Positions 36,207 to 44,447 of a DNA stretch of 64,000 nt are shown here, in pieces. Location of the stretch: the NCBI GenBank assembly GCA_047624005.1, contig JBLHPE010000001.1:1-64000 (forward strand), in the 5' to 3' direction. The stretch comes from Ascidiaceihabitans sp047624005 (GTDB taxonomy: Bacteria > Pseudomonadota > Alphaproteobacteria > Rhodobacterales > Rhodobacteraceae). A program made the translations under genes and the position numbers. Below the pieces are notes generated by a model that saw only the letters and a list, made by a program, of their open reading frames with translations, did no database searches and was not told the DNA's origin. Position 1 is the first letter of the stretch; each line of letters opens with the position of its first letter.

Positions 36207-36237
36207 AAAGAAAAAGGGGCACCGTGTGGCACCCCTT
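36207..36237 (-). terminator. rho-independent terminator after asd
   Basis: On the minus strand a 10-bp stem (36228-36237 with 36214-36223, two G-U pairs) closes on a 4-base loop and is followed by a T-rich run (the A-rich stretch 36207-36215 on the plus strand). It lies about 26 bases after the asd stop codon and separates asd from the DUF4139 gene. Confidence 0.82.
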
Positions 36238-36263
36238 CAAATATTACAGATTTTCGGCGGATA

Positions 36264-37286
36264 TCAGCCTTTTTTCAAAACCCGCGTGCCTAGTGTTTCT
36301 GCGATTTGGACTGCGTTCAAAGCAGCGCCTTTGCGCAGGTTGTCAGACACGCACCACAGATTCAAACCGTTATCAATCGTGCTGTCTTGACGAATACGGC
36401 TGATGAACGTGGCATAGTCCCCAACGCATTCAACAGGTGTGACGTAACCACCATCTTCACGCTTATCGATCACCATAACGCCCGGCGCTTCACGCAGGAT
36501 ATCGCGGGCTTCGTCCTCATCGAGGAACTCTTCGAATTCGATGTTAATCGCTTCGCAGTGACCTACAAAAACAGGAACGCGCACACAGGTCGCCGTGACT
36601 TTGATGGATGGATCGACGATCTTTTTCGTTTCGACCATCATCTTCCACTCTTCTTTGGTGGTACCGTCTTCCATGAAGCTGTCGATGTGCGGGATCACGT
36701 TAAATGCGATCTGTTTGGTGAACTGTTTTGGAGGCTTGTCATCAACGGGATTATAGATTGATTTTGTTTGATCCCACAGCTCGTCAGCACCACCTTTACC
36801 GGCACCAGAAACGGCCTGATAGGTCGAGACAACAACGCGTTTGATTTTTGCGCGGTCGTGCAGTGGCTTGAGGGCCACAACCATTTGCGCTGTTGAGCAG
36901 TTGGGATTCGCGATGATATTTTTCTTATGATAATCCAACACGGCTTCGGGGTTCACTTCTGGAACAACCAGCGGAACATCCGGATCATAGCGATACAAAG
37001 AAGAGTTATCGATGACAATGCAGCCGGATTTAGCAGCGATGGGGGCATATTTTTTCGTCGCATCAGAACCGATCGCGAACAGGGCAATATCCCAACCCGT
37101 GAAATCAAACGTATCAAGGTCCTTCGTCTTCAATGTTCTATCACCAAATGCAACGTCCGTTCCCAAAGAGCGGCGGGATGCCAAAACGGCAAGCTCTTCC
37201 ACTGGGAACTGGCGTTCATCCAGAATGTTCAACATTTCACGGCCCACATTTCCTGTGGCTCCGACTACGGCTACGCGGTAACCCAT
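36264..37286 (-). CDS. asd: aspartate-semialdehyde dehydrogenase
   Basis: A 340-residue enzyme that reduces aspartyl phosphate to aspartate semialdehyde with NADPH, supplying lysine, DAP, threonine and methionine. The nucleotide loop is VVGATGNVGREM, the nucleophile is the Cys of NPNCSTAQ (near 131), and GKGGADELWDQ and the late His block RVPVFVGHCEA are as expected. GGAG lies eight bases before the ATG. It is followed by a terminator and preceded by the MFS gene in the same orientation 106 bp upstream. Confidence 0.97.
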   Translation of the reverse strand: MGYRVAVVGATGNVGREMLNILDERQFPVEELAVLASRRSLGTDVAFGDRTLKTKDLDTFDFTGWDIALFAIGSDATKKYAPIAAKSGCIVIDNSSLYRYDPDVPLVVPEVNPEAVLDYHKKNIIANPNCSTAQMVVALKPLHDRAKIKRVVVSTYQAVSGAGKGGADELWDQTKSIYNPVDDKPPKQFTKQIAFNVIPHIDSFMEDGTTKEEWKMMVETKKIVDPSIKVTATCVRVPVFVGHCEAINIEFEEFLDEDEARDILREAPGVMVIDKREDGGYVTPVECVGDYATFISRIRQDSTIDNGLNLWCVSDNLRKGAALNAVQIAETLGTRVLKKG

Positions 37287-37392
37287 CTGTTGATCTCCAA
37301 TACAAATAAGGGTGGTCAGCGCCCTTTATACCCGAATCTGAATGGGGGGAAGGGGCCGCGCTGCATTGCCGCAAAAGTGATGCAGCTTTGGC

Positions 37393-38565
37393 TTAGTCTG
37401 TGTTGTCCTGTGAAAAGAAATATAGGGCTAGACCGGTGGTCAAAAGGGCGGCGAAAAGCAGGAACACCGCAGTGTAGGGCGCAACTGCATCCCCACCCTG
37501 GTAAGAGTCATGCAGTGGCCGCGCGATCAATTGCGCAAGACCTACGCCCCCGATGCTGAACATGTTCAACAAGGTGACACCGCGCCCTGTCAGATGTGCA
37601 GGAAAAAACCCTTTGCCGTGCGCTATTACAACAGGGAATGTCGCCCCAAAAAAGCCGATGCCACACATCAACGCAACAGCAACGATGTAGGAGGATGCGC
37701 CAAATGTATAAAGCCCAAGCAAGCAGGCGAGGGTCAGGACATTTCCACCAAAGATCACCCATTTGCGTGTACCTAACCAACGATCTAACGGACCGTACAA
37801 AAAGACACCACCAATCATAGCTATGCCCATGATAAAGGCTGCTGTTCCGACTTGGCCGCTGGTCAGTCCATGTACATCGTTCAGGTACGGACCCATCCAT
37901 GCGCCACGGATTGCAGCGGCAGGCACATAGCCAACAATTGCAATGGGTGCGATCAACCAGACGGCGGGGATGCGCAGTACGTCCAAAAGGGATCCTTTGG
38001 TTTTAGAGACAATTTGTTCTGGATCTTTGACAGTGAATTGAACGCTAACAGCGATAATAGCGCATAAAACAGCAAGACAAACCATCGTTGCACGCCAGCC
38101 GATCATCGTTTCGGCAAAGGCCATAGGATATGAAGCGAGCAAGTTCCCGAATGTACCAACCCCAATCATTGATGCGGCCAGTGTGGCAAATTGGATAGGT
38201 GGAAATTCACGTGCAAAAATGTAGTAAGACGCCATCAGCACAGGCGCGCATCCAACGCCAATCAGCATCATCGCGATGTTGATATGTAAGGCAGAGTTGG
38301 CAATGGCGAAGATCAAAGACCCACCTGTGCCACCGATCAACAATAGAACCGATGCCGTCCGCTTTGGCCCAAGCGTATCAAGCGCCCAACCAACAGGGAT
38401 TTGCATTGCGGCAAAGCTAATGAACCAAAGGCCGCTGGCTGTCGCAAGCGCCTCTGGCCCGATGCCCAACTCGGTTTCCAATGGCACGCTGATGACCGCC
38501 AAAAACGCACGGAAAAACTGGCTCAAGACGTAAGCTAATGCCAGCGTTAGCAATCCAAGATACAT
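37393..38565 (-). CDS. MFS transporter
   Basis: A 390-residue major facilitator with about 12 hydrophobic segments. The loop between helices 2 and 3 has GWALDTLGPKRT, a recognisable version of the MFS signature. The substrate is unknown. The frame is open for another 19 codons upstream to a TTG at 38622, but those codons include rare AGA/AAA use and no ribosome site, so the ATG at 38565 is preferred, with moderate confidence. It diverges from the DUF3095 gene. Confidence 0.85.
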   Translation of the reverse strand: MYLGLLTLALAYVLSQFFRAFLAVISVPLETELGIGPEALATASGLWFISFAAMQIPVGWALDTLGPKRTASVLLLIGGTGGSLIFAIANSALHINIAMMLIGVGCAPVLMASYYIFAREFPPIQFATLAASMIGVGTFGNLLASYPMAFAETMIGWRATMVCLAVLCAIIAVSVQFTVKDPEQIVSKTKGSLLDVLRIPAVWLIAPIAIVGYVPAAAIRGAWMGPYLNDVHGLTSGQVGTAAFIMGIAMIGGVFLYGPLDRWLGTRKWVIFGGNVLTLACLLGLYTFGASSYIVAVALMCGIGFFGATFPVVIAHGKGFFPAHLTGRGVTLLNMFSIGGVGLAQLIARPLHDSYQGGDAVAPYTAVFLLFAALLTTGLALYFFSQDNTD

Positions 38566-38675
38566 CGGGAATTTCTTTCTATCTGATGTCAGACGGGTGA
38601 CATGAGGTTCGCTATTGTGCAAGGCTCGTCTTTAATTGCAAACCAAGTCGTTACTTCAAACAAGGGATATAAAGA

Positions 38676-39815
38676 ATGGTCGATGGCTTTAAGTTCTATG
38701 ATGATCTGCCACACCATGACAGCTTTTCCACGCTGGTTGATGCCGCCAATTATACTGCATTGCCAGATGATTGGCTTGTTGGAACGTCCGATATTGTCGG
38801 TTCGACCAAAGCGATCGCAGCTGGGAAATACAAGACAGTGAACATGATCGGTGCCGCAGTGATTTCTGCGCAGATCAACGCTGCAGTAGGTCGCGCACTG
38901 CCGTATATTTTTGGAGGGGATGGCGCTGCCTTTGCTTGTCCGCCGGAACATGCTGAGACTGCAGCGAAAGCCCTAAGTGCGGTCCAAGCTTGGGCAGAGG
39001 ATGAATTCGGGATGCAGCTTCGCATCGCTATGACGCCATTGGCTGAAATTCGGGAAAATGGTTTGAATGTTTCAGTGGCGCGATATCAAGCGTCCGAAGG
39101 TGTCGATTATGCGATGTTTCACGGTGGTGGAATTTCTTGGGCAGAAGCACAAATGAAAGCGGGACATAATGGTTTGCCCAAAGCGTCCAGTGGGACACAG
39201 CCAGATTTGACAGGGTTGTCGTGCCGGTGGAGCCATATGAAATCCCGTAGTGGGACAATATTATCTGTCGTCATCGATCAACTGGATGACAGCAATGCGG
39301 ACGCTTTTGCGGATCTATGCGGGCAGATTTTAGAGCGTGTGAACCGGTTGGATCGGGGTGGGCATCCTGCGCCCGTTGATGGACCGGGGATACAGTGGCC
39401 GCCGCAAGGGACGGCTTTGGATGCGCAGGTCAGTCGGGCGGGTATGAATTTGGCCAAGCGTCGGCGGCAGGTCTTGCTGGAAACAGCCTTGGCGTGGGCT
39501 CTTTTAACACTTGGCCTGAAAATTGGTGGTTTTGATCCTAAGAAATACAAGCAAGACGTTTCAGGAAATGCTGATTTTCGTAAATTCGATGATGGTCTGA
39601 AAATGACTATTGATTGCGATGCTGCTACGGTGGCTGACCTGCGCGCGTTGTTGGACACAGCAGCGCAGGCCGGAACCATTCGATATGGGTTGCACGAACA
39701 GGATGAAGCAATGATGACCTGCATCGTGCCTTCAGCAATGCAAAACGATCATGTGCATTTTATCGACGGCGCTGCGGGTGGTTACACGCAAGCCGCCGCT
39801 GCGATCAAAGCTTAG
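38676..39815 (+). CDS. DUF3095 domain-containing protein, possible nucleotidyl cyclase relative
   Basis: A 379-residue soluble protein of the DUF3095 family (FYDDLPHHDSFSTL, PDDWLVGTSDIVGST, YIFGGDGAAFA). Asp39 in SDIVGST and Asp82 in GGDGA sit where class III nucleotidyl cyclases and GGDEF proteins place metal-binding acidic residues, about 43 residues apart. Some database entries call these proteins adenylate cyclase; I recall this but know of no biochemical proof. The C-terminal half (about 245-379) is specific to the family and includes a helix region with RRRQVLLETALAWALL. It overlaps the convergent aldolase gene by 11 bp. Confidence 0.88.
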   Translation: MVDGFKFYDDLPHHDSFSTLVDAANYTALPDDWLVGTSDIVGSTKAIAAGKYKTVNMIGAAVISAQINAAVGRALPYIFGGDGAAFACPPEHAETAAKALSAVQAWAEDEFGMQLRIAMTPLAEIRENGLNVSVARYQASEGVDYAMFHGGGISWAEAQMKAGHNGLPKASSGTQPDLTGLSCRWSHMKSRSGTILSVVIDQLDDSNADAFADLCGQILERVNRLDRGGHPAPVDGPGIQWPPQGTALDAQVSRAGMNLAKRRRQVLLETALAWALLTLGLKIGGFDPKKYKQDVSGNADFRKFDDGLKMTIDCDAATVADLRALLDTAAQAGTIRYGLHEQDEAMMTCIVPSAMQNDHVHFIDGAAGGYTQAAAAIKA

Positions 39816-40578
39816 ACTTCCATTTTTTCGACAGGGCACTGGCGTGAGTGGTCAAAGTGATCATATCAATCCCAACGGCAACAAAACGGGCACCAGCATC
39901 TAGCGCTTTTTGCGTCATTTCGTCATTGAGGCTTAGTATACCCGCCGCTTTACCGCTGGCCGCGATCTTTTCAATCGAACTCATTATAACTTTCTGCATG
40001 TCGGGGTGCATCATGTCGCTCATGTGACCTAGATCGGCAGATAAATCTGCGGGACCAATAAAGACGCCATCTATCCCATCAACTTCCAGTATTTCATCCA
40101 ATGCGTCCAAACCCGCCCGGTTTTCCACTTGAACCAAAAGGCAGATTTGTGCGTCTGCGGTTTTGCCGTAATCTGGAATAGTCCCAAAGCCACCGGCGCG
40201 GGTTGTTACGTATCCGACACCACGGATACCGTCCGGTGGGTAGCGACAGGCACGTACCAATTCACGCGCTTCCTCAGCGCTTTCAACCATCGGAACAAGG
40301 ATCGTTTGCGCCCCGATATCGAGAACCTGTTTGATAATCCACGTTTCGCCGATAGGGACCCGCACAACGGCTGTACTAGGGCTGGTTTCAAGCGCGATCA
40401 GTTGTTCGCGCAGGGAACGGATATCGTTGGGCGCATGTTCAGAATCGACCAAGAGCCAATCAAATCCAGCCGTCCCCATTGCTTCCGTTGAAAAGCTGTT
40501 GGCAAGACTAAGCCAGCAACCAATTACGGTTTCACCTTTGGCGAGTGCTTTTTTGAACGTATTTATGGGTGCGGGCAT
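39805..40578 (-). CDS. HpcH/HpaI family aldolase
   Basis: A 257-residue class II aldolase/citrate lyase-like enzyme of the HpaI branch. Catalytic and metal residues are likely in LVDSEHAPND (His48 region), the Arg-containing VRVP, Glu in QVENRAG and Asp in IGPADLSADLG. Family members cleave 2-keto-3-deoxy-aldarates or 4-hydroxy-2-oxo acids to pyruvate and an aldehyde. The exact substrate is not set by the sequence. AGGAG lies eight bases before the ATG. Confidence 0.9.
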   Translation of the reverse strand: MPAPINTFKKALAKGETVIGCWLSLANSFSTEAMGTAGFDWLLVDSEHAPNDIRSLREQLIALETSPSTAVVRVPIGETWIIKQVLDIGAQTILVPMVESAEEARELVRACRYPPDGIRGVGYVTTRAGGFGTIPDYGKTADAQICLLVQVENRAGLDALDEILEVDGIDGVFIGPADLSADLGHMSDMMHPDMQKVIMSSIEKIAASGKAAGILSLNDEMTQKALDAGARFVAVGIDMITLTTHASALSKKWKSKL

Positions 40579-40646
40579 ATGCTGGCTCCTGAGCAGGCTT
40601 AGATCAAAGACATCCTAAGCCCGCTAGGTTTGGTTTGACCAGCGCT

Positions 40647-41351
40647 TTAAAGGACTTTGATGACGTCCTTGCCAACGGCCAGCATATAGCCGCGCCGCGC
40701 GACATTCTTTACCAGCAATTCACTGACCATCTGGTTGCCCAGTGTGTCACGAAGACGTTTGATGCGGGTCGCTCCTGCGGCTTCTTCACAATCAGATGGA
40801 GACCTGCCTGAGATCATACCTTCGATTTCGGAACCGGATAAGATGTCATCGTCCATACGCGCTTCGGCGAGGATCGAAATCGTTTCCATCGCCGCGTCAG
40901 TTAGTTTGAAGCCAAGGTCGTTCAGGTAAACGGTATTTTCTTCACGGCTGATGAGCAGCGAATTCACTTCGATACCGGCGCGTTCAATGCGGGCTGTGCG
41001 ACGGTTCAAAATAACCAACATGACAAGGAACACGAGGGACGCGATCAAAAGTGCTGTGGCGAACACAAGTAGCACAAAGATGATACTGCGGTAGCTGGAC
41101 AGCACGTCAGAAAAGGCGGTGCCAGATTGTGCTAGAATCTCAAGCAGTTTGATTTCGGACTGTGACGTCAGGCCATCGTTGGACATAAAGATATTTTCAA
41201 CGCGCTGGTTGAATGCGTTTGCGTCGGGCAAATTGTAAAACAGTAAGATTGCGGCCAGCAGCAAAATAATGACGATGGCAGCAAGCCCGAATCCGACCAA
41301 TCTGGTTCCGGTACTGCGCACTTCAGAAGCGGAGGTAGTAGGGTCCTGCAC
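40647..41351 (-). CDS. membrane-anchored winged-helix protein
   Basis: A 234-residue protein with two membrane segments (about 18-40 and 90-115) separated by about 50 residues, so the C-terminal half should lie in the cytoplasm. Residues about 148-226 resemble the OmpR/ToxR-type winged helix: LTDAAMETISIL, a recognition-helix region ending ATRIKRLRDTLG, and a wing LLVKNVARRGYML comparable with the usual TVRGxGYRL. No receiver domain is present. GTG at 41351 has AAAGGA about six bases before it; the ATG at 41375 is the alternative. Its start lies inside the 3' end of the small secreted protein gene, so the two are cotranscribed. It may be a membrane-tethered regulator; this is inference. Confidence 0.78.
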   Translation of the reverse strand: MQDPTTSASEVRSTGTRLVGFGLAAIVIILLLAAILLFYNLPDANAFNQRVENIFMSNDGLTSQSEIKLLEILAQSGTAFSDVLSSYRSIIFVLLVFATALLIASLVFLVMLVILNRRTARIERAGIEVNSLLISREENTVYLNDLGFKLTDAAMETISILAEARMDDDILSGSEIEGMISGRSPSDCEEAAGATRIKRLRDTLGNQMVSELLVKNVARRGYMLAVGKDVIKVL

Positions 41352-41613
41352 TCTGTTTCCTTTCAGCGAGGCCATCAGCTGCGAATGTGGAGACAACAGA
41401 CAGCAACGTCCAGCCCTGTGCCGCAAGACGTGATTTCAATTCGGATTGGGCTGCTTGGGCGCTGCAGGGGCCGCTTATCTGGGCGACACCGTAGTGCAGA
41501 CGCAATGGGTTGTCTTGCTTGGCCTTGTAATCGGCATAGCAATCAGCCGCGAAGACGGGTGATGCAATCAGCAGGCTGGCCGCTGTGCAAAGAGAGATGA
41601 GTGTGTGTTTCAT
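41323..41613 (-). CDS. small secreted protein, unknown function
   Basis: A 96-residue protein with a signal peptide (MKHTLISLCTAASLLIASPVFAAD) and a mature part of about 74 residues with two Cys (DCYADYK and SGPCSAQ) that could form one disulfide. I recall similar proteins in Rhodobacteraceae but know of no function. It overlaps the start of the membrane-anchored winged-helix gene by 29 bp, so a sensory or partner role in the periplasm is plausible but unproven. The ORF extends 42 codons upstream, but the signal peptide fixes the start at 41613. Confidence 0.75.
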   Translation of the reverse strand: MKHTLISLCTAASLLIASPVFAADCYADYKAKQDNPLRLHYGVAQISGPCSAQAAQSELKSRLAAQGWTLLSVVSTFAADGLAERKQSAGPYYLRF

Positions 41614-41681
41614 GGAATATATCATGGGCCCGTCTGCTTTGATATTCAATAACAATGGCAGCCCGAACCCCATGATATTGG

Positions 41682-41699
41682 ATAACACTGCAGTGTTAT
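41682..41699. promoter_or_regulatory. 18-bp perfect palindrome, candidate operator
   Basis: The sequence ATAACACTGCAGTGTTAT reads the same on both strands. It lies 68 bases upstream of the small secreted protein ATG (minus strand) and 90 bases upstream of the plus-strand gene at 41790, in a 176-bp shared region. Half of it, ATAACA, recurs loosely at 41649-41655. It is a candidate binding site for a dimeric regulator, perhaps the adjacent winged-helix protein. Confidence 0.5.
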
Positions 41700-41789
41700 T
41701 GCGTGTCTGAGGGGGGCAGGACCAAGTTGTTTGCATCACTGCCGCATCCCTCCAGCGGCATTTGCGATCAACACTGAAAGGATGATCAC

Positions 41790-42269
41790 ATGCACCGTAA
41801 ATTTATTGCGACCATTGCCGCCGCTTCTATCCTAATCACAGGCTTCGCTGCTGCCCCGGCACGCGCCAATCAAGACGACCTAGGCCGCGCTTTGGCCGCC
41901 CTATTAGGTGTAGCGATTGTTGGCGCTGTCATTCACGAAAATAAGAAAAAGAAAAAACAACAGGCGCATGTGCAACCGGCACCTCGTCACAAGATACACA
42001 AGCCAATTCAAAAGCGGCGTCATGTAGAACCGCGCCCACTTCCGCGCCGCGTTTCTGAGCACCTTTTGCCTGGCCGTTGTTTGCGTAGCTTTGAGACGCG
42101 CCGTGGAAATGCACGCATCTTTGGTGAGCGCTGTCTTGAACGTCACTATGGCTTTACCCACAGATTGCCGCAGCATTGCGAACGCCGCATACGTACGGAT
42201 CGTGGTCCACGCTTTGGCTTTGGCGCGCGTTGCTTGCGCAAGCAGGGTTACAAATTGGCGCGCCACTAA
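41790..42269 (+). CDS. basic Cys-containing exported protein, unknown function
   Basis: A 159-residue protein. Residues 1-26 form a signal peptide ending ARAN, and a hydrophobic stretch follows (about 32-48, RALAALLGVAIVGAVI). The rest is very basic and rich in Arg, His, Pro and Lys, with four Cys residues at regular spacing near the C-terminus (GRCLRSF, ERCLERH, QHCERR, ARCLRK). The Cys and aromatic pattern suggests two small repeats each held by a disulfide. I do not recognise the family. A GAAAGGATG ribosome site is near the ATG, and a terminator follows the stop. Confidence 0.7.
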   Translation: MHRKFIATIAAASILITGFAAAPARANQDDLGRALAALLGVAIVGAVIHENKKKKKQQAHVQPAPRHKIHKPIQKRRHVEPRPLPRRVSEHLLPGRCLRSFETRRGNARIFGERCLERHYGFTHRLPQHCERRIRTDRGPRFGFGARCLRKQGYKLARH

Positions 42270-42309
42270 GGGCGTGACCTTTGCAGCACATTCTTAGTGT
42301 TGCTGACTT

Positions 42310-42340
42310 GGGGGAGGTGTTCGGGCACCTTCCCCTTTTT
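42310..42340 (+). terminator. rho-independent terminator
   Basis: A 10-bp stem (42310-42319 with 42326-42335, one G-U pair), a six-base loop and five T residues. It follows the basic exported protein gene by about 40 bases and separates it from rnhB. Confidence 0.8.
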
Positions 42341-42448
42341 CATGCGCTCTGCCAAAAGGAGACAGCTGGGCTGCCGCTTGTTGTTTAAATTCCAATTGGA
42401 GTTTCTGCCTTCGGCGAGAGTTTATTTTGCAAAATGAAAAGGAACGAT

Positions 42449-43063
42449 ATGCCTGATTTTGTGTTTGAGACTGAATTGGGGTGTCGCGTTGCTGGGGTTG
42501 ATGAGGTCGGGCGTGGTCCGCTGGCAGGTCCAGTGACGGCAGCAGCTGTTGTTTTGGACCCTGCTTGTATCCCTGAGGGGCTGAACGATTCAAAAAAGCT
42601 GTCTGCGAAGAAGCGGTTGGACTTGTACGACCAGTTGTTGAAGTGCGCTGACGTTTCGATTGCACATGCTTCGGTGGCGGAAATTGACGAGATCAATATC
42701 TTGCGAGCCTCACATCTTGCGATGGAACGCGCGATCGCTGGATTGCGGCGTCTGCCCGCGCACGTTTTGATTGATGGTAATATGATCCCACGCGGATTGC
42801 GTCTTCCTGCAACCACTTTGGTAAAAGGGGACACCCGATCTTTGTCTATTTCCGCGGCCTCAATTGTGGCCAAAGTTTGTCGAGATTGTGTCCTAGTGGA
42901 CTTGGCGCAACAGCATCCGGGTTATGGTTGGGAAACCAACATGGGTTATGGATCAAAAAGACACATGGAAGCTTTAATGAATTTGGGGGTTACCCCACAC
43001 CATAGACGTTCGTTCAAGCCAGTACACAATATGTTGTATCAAGAAAGAATAGTAACCAATTGA
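42449..43063 (+). CDS. rnhB: ribonuclease HII
   Basis: A 204-residue RNase HII that nicks RNA-DNA hybrids and removes misincorporated ribonucleotides. The catalytic DEDD pattern is visible: Asp18-Glu19 in GVDEVGRGPLAG, Asp in LIDGN and Asp in the later VCRD helix; SAASIVAKV is also typical. The ATG at 42449 has AAAAGGAA four bases upstream; an earlier ATG at 42434 lies before that site. It is followed by ccrM, a pairing common in alphaproteobacteria. Confidence 0.95.
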   Translation: MPDFVFETELGCRVAGVDEVGRGPLAGPVTAAAVVLDPACIPEGLNDSKKLSAKKRLDLYDQLLKCADVSIAHASVAEIDEINILRASHLAMERAIAGLRRLPAHVLIDGNMIPRGLRLPATTLVKGDTRSLSISAASIVAKVCRDCVLVDLAQQHPGYGWETNMGYGSKRHMEALMNLGVTPHHRRSFKPVHNMLYQERIVTN

Positions 43064-43100
43064 TTCAAAAAAGAAATTGACCGCGAATCGCCTTTGACTC
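43062..43100 (+). promoter_or_regulatory. three GANTC sites upstream of ccrM
   Basis: GATTC at 43062-43066 (overlapping the rnhB stop), GAATC at 43085-43089 and GACTC at 43096-43100 lie within 39 bases, 55-90 bases before the ccrM ATG. GANTC is the expected target of CcrM itself. In Caulobacter the ccrM promoter has such sites and is regulated by methylation, so this may be the same circuit. No clear CtrA box (TTAA-N7-TTAA) was seen. Confidence 0.6.
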
Positions 43101-43154
43101 ACATTGAGGTCAACAAACGAGCTCAATAATGGGCCGGGACAGAGGCAGATATAT

Positions 43155-44273
43155 ATGACCAAAGTTAAGAGTGCGGTGGCACCTGCGGATACGGCTATGC
43201 CGCTTCCATTGAACGAAATTATTGCTGGTGACTGCATCGATGTGATGAACAGTCTGCCTGCCGAATCTATCGACCTAATTTTTGCTGATCCTCCCTATAA
43301 CTTGCAGCTTAAGGGTGACTTGCATCGTCCCGACAATTCCAAAGTGGATGCGGTTGATGATCACTGGGACCAATTTAGCAGTTTCCGCGCTTATGATGAA
43401 TTTACGACTGCTTGGTTGAAAGCGGCACGTCGCCTGCTGAAACCAAATGGTGCGATTTGGGTCATTGGCAGCTATCACAACATCTTCCGCGTTGGTGCAT
43501 CGCTTCAGAACGAAGGCTTCTGGATCTTGAACGATGTGGTTTGGCGCAAGTCGAACCCTATGCCGAACTTCCGTGGTAAACGCTTTACCAACGCCCATGA
43601 GACGATGATTTGGGCCGGTAAGAGCGAGACGAGCAAATACACGTTTAACTATGATGCACTTAAGGCGTTGAATGATGGTATTCAGATGCGTAGCGATTGG
43701 GTCTTGCCGATTTGCACGGGCCACGAACGTTTGAAAGATGATAATGGTGACAAGGCTCATCCGACACAAAAACCGGAAAGCTTGCTACACCGCCTTTTGG
43801 TTGGCTCGACCAACCCGGGTGATGTGATCCTTGATCCGTTCTTTGGTACAGGCACAACAGGTGCGGTGGCCAAAATGCTTGGCCGTGATTTCATCGGTAT
43901 CGAGCGTGAAGAAGCATACCGTAAGGTCGCGACCAAACGTATCGCGAATGCCCGCAAATTTGACCGTGAAGCCCTGCAAGTCAGCGCGTCTAAGCGTGCA
44001 GAACCACGTGTACCGTTTGGTCAATTGGTTGAACGTGGCATGTTGCGCCCAGGCGAAGAACTTTACTCGATGAACAAGCGTCACAAGGCCAAGGTTCGTG
44101 CAGACGGCACCTTGATTGGGGACGACATCAAGGGATCAATTCATCAGGTTGGTGCGCATCTAGAAGGCGCGCCCAGCTGCAATGGCTGGACCTATTGGTG
44201 CTTTAAGAAAGACGGGAAAAAGGTTCCTATCGATCTGTTACGCCAACAAGTTCGTGCCGAGATGCACGACTGA
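43155..44273 (+). CDS. ccrM: cell-cycle DNA adenine methyltransferase (GANTC)
   Basis: A 372-residue beta-class N6-adenine methyltransferase. Motif IV is DPPY (45-48), and the AdoMet site is DPFFGTGTTG (near 233), so the motifs are in the beta-class order. Residues about 275-372 form the extra C-terminal domain of CcrM proteins (LVERGMLRPGEELY to NGWTYWCFK). It methylates GANTC after replication and sets cell-cycle gene expression. ATG at 43155 (MTKVKSAVAP) follows AGAGG by about 10 bases; an open frame continues upstream. Two hairpins, one a strong terminator, follow the stop. Confidence 0.95.
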   Translation: MTKVKSAVAPADTAMPLPLNEIIAGDCIDVMNSLPAESIDLIFADPPYNLQLKGDLHRPDNSKVDAVDDHWDQFSSFRAYDEFTTAWLKAARRLLKPNGAIWVIGSYHNIFRVGASLQNEGFWILNDVVWRKSNPMPNFRGKRFTNAHETMIWAGKSETSKYTFNYDALKALNDGIQMRSDWVLPICTGHERLKDDNGDKAHPTQKPESLLHRLLVGSTNPGDVILDPFFGTGTTGAVAKMLGRDFIGIEREEAYRKVATKRIANARKFDREALQVSASKRAEPRVPFGQLVERGMLRPGEELYSMNKRHKAKVRADGTLIGDDIKGSIHQVGAHLEGAPSCNGWTYWCFKKDGKKVPIDLLRQQVRAEMHD

Positions 44274-44316
44274 TCTGAGCCCACCACCACCAGTTTTACG
44301 AACACCGCCGGTGCCT

Positions 44317-44337
44317 GCAGCCTTTACCCAAGGCTGC
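44317..44337 (+). other. short stem-loop upstream of terminator
   Basis: GCAGCCTT (44317-44324) and AAGGCTGC (44330-44337) form a perfect 8-bp stem with a five-base loop, without a T-run. It lies 20 bases before the strong terminator at 44358 and may stabilise the 3' end of the ccrM mRNA. Confidence 0.45.
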
Positions 44338-44357
44338 GAATAAAGGCACTCACCTAT

Positions 44358-44384
44358 ACCCCGCCCTTGTGGCGGGGTTTTTTT
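44358..44384 (+). terminator. rho-independent terminator after ccrM
   Basis: CCCCGCC (44359-44365) pairs with GGCGGGG (44371-44377) around a five-base loop, followed by seven T residues. One of the strongest terminators in the window. Confidence 0.92.
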
Positions 44385-44447
44385 ATGCGGTTTAGATGAA
44401 ATTTGTTAAGGTAGGCTAACGACCTGTCTTTGAGAAAAGGGAATTCT

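Noticed and set aside
37321..37392. GCTGCAT/ATGCAGC stem after the MFS gene
   Set aside because: The 7-bp stem has a 13-base loop and no T-run on the minus strand; too weak to call a terminator.
42449..44273. rnhB-ccrM as a restriction-modification or defence island
   Set aside because: CcrM is an orphan cell-cycle methyltransferase and there is no restriction endonuclease gene nearby; the pairing is a normal alphaproteobacterial gene order.
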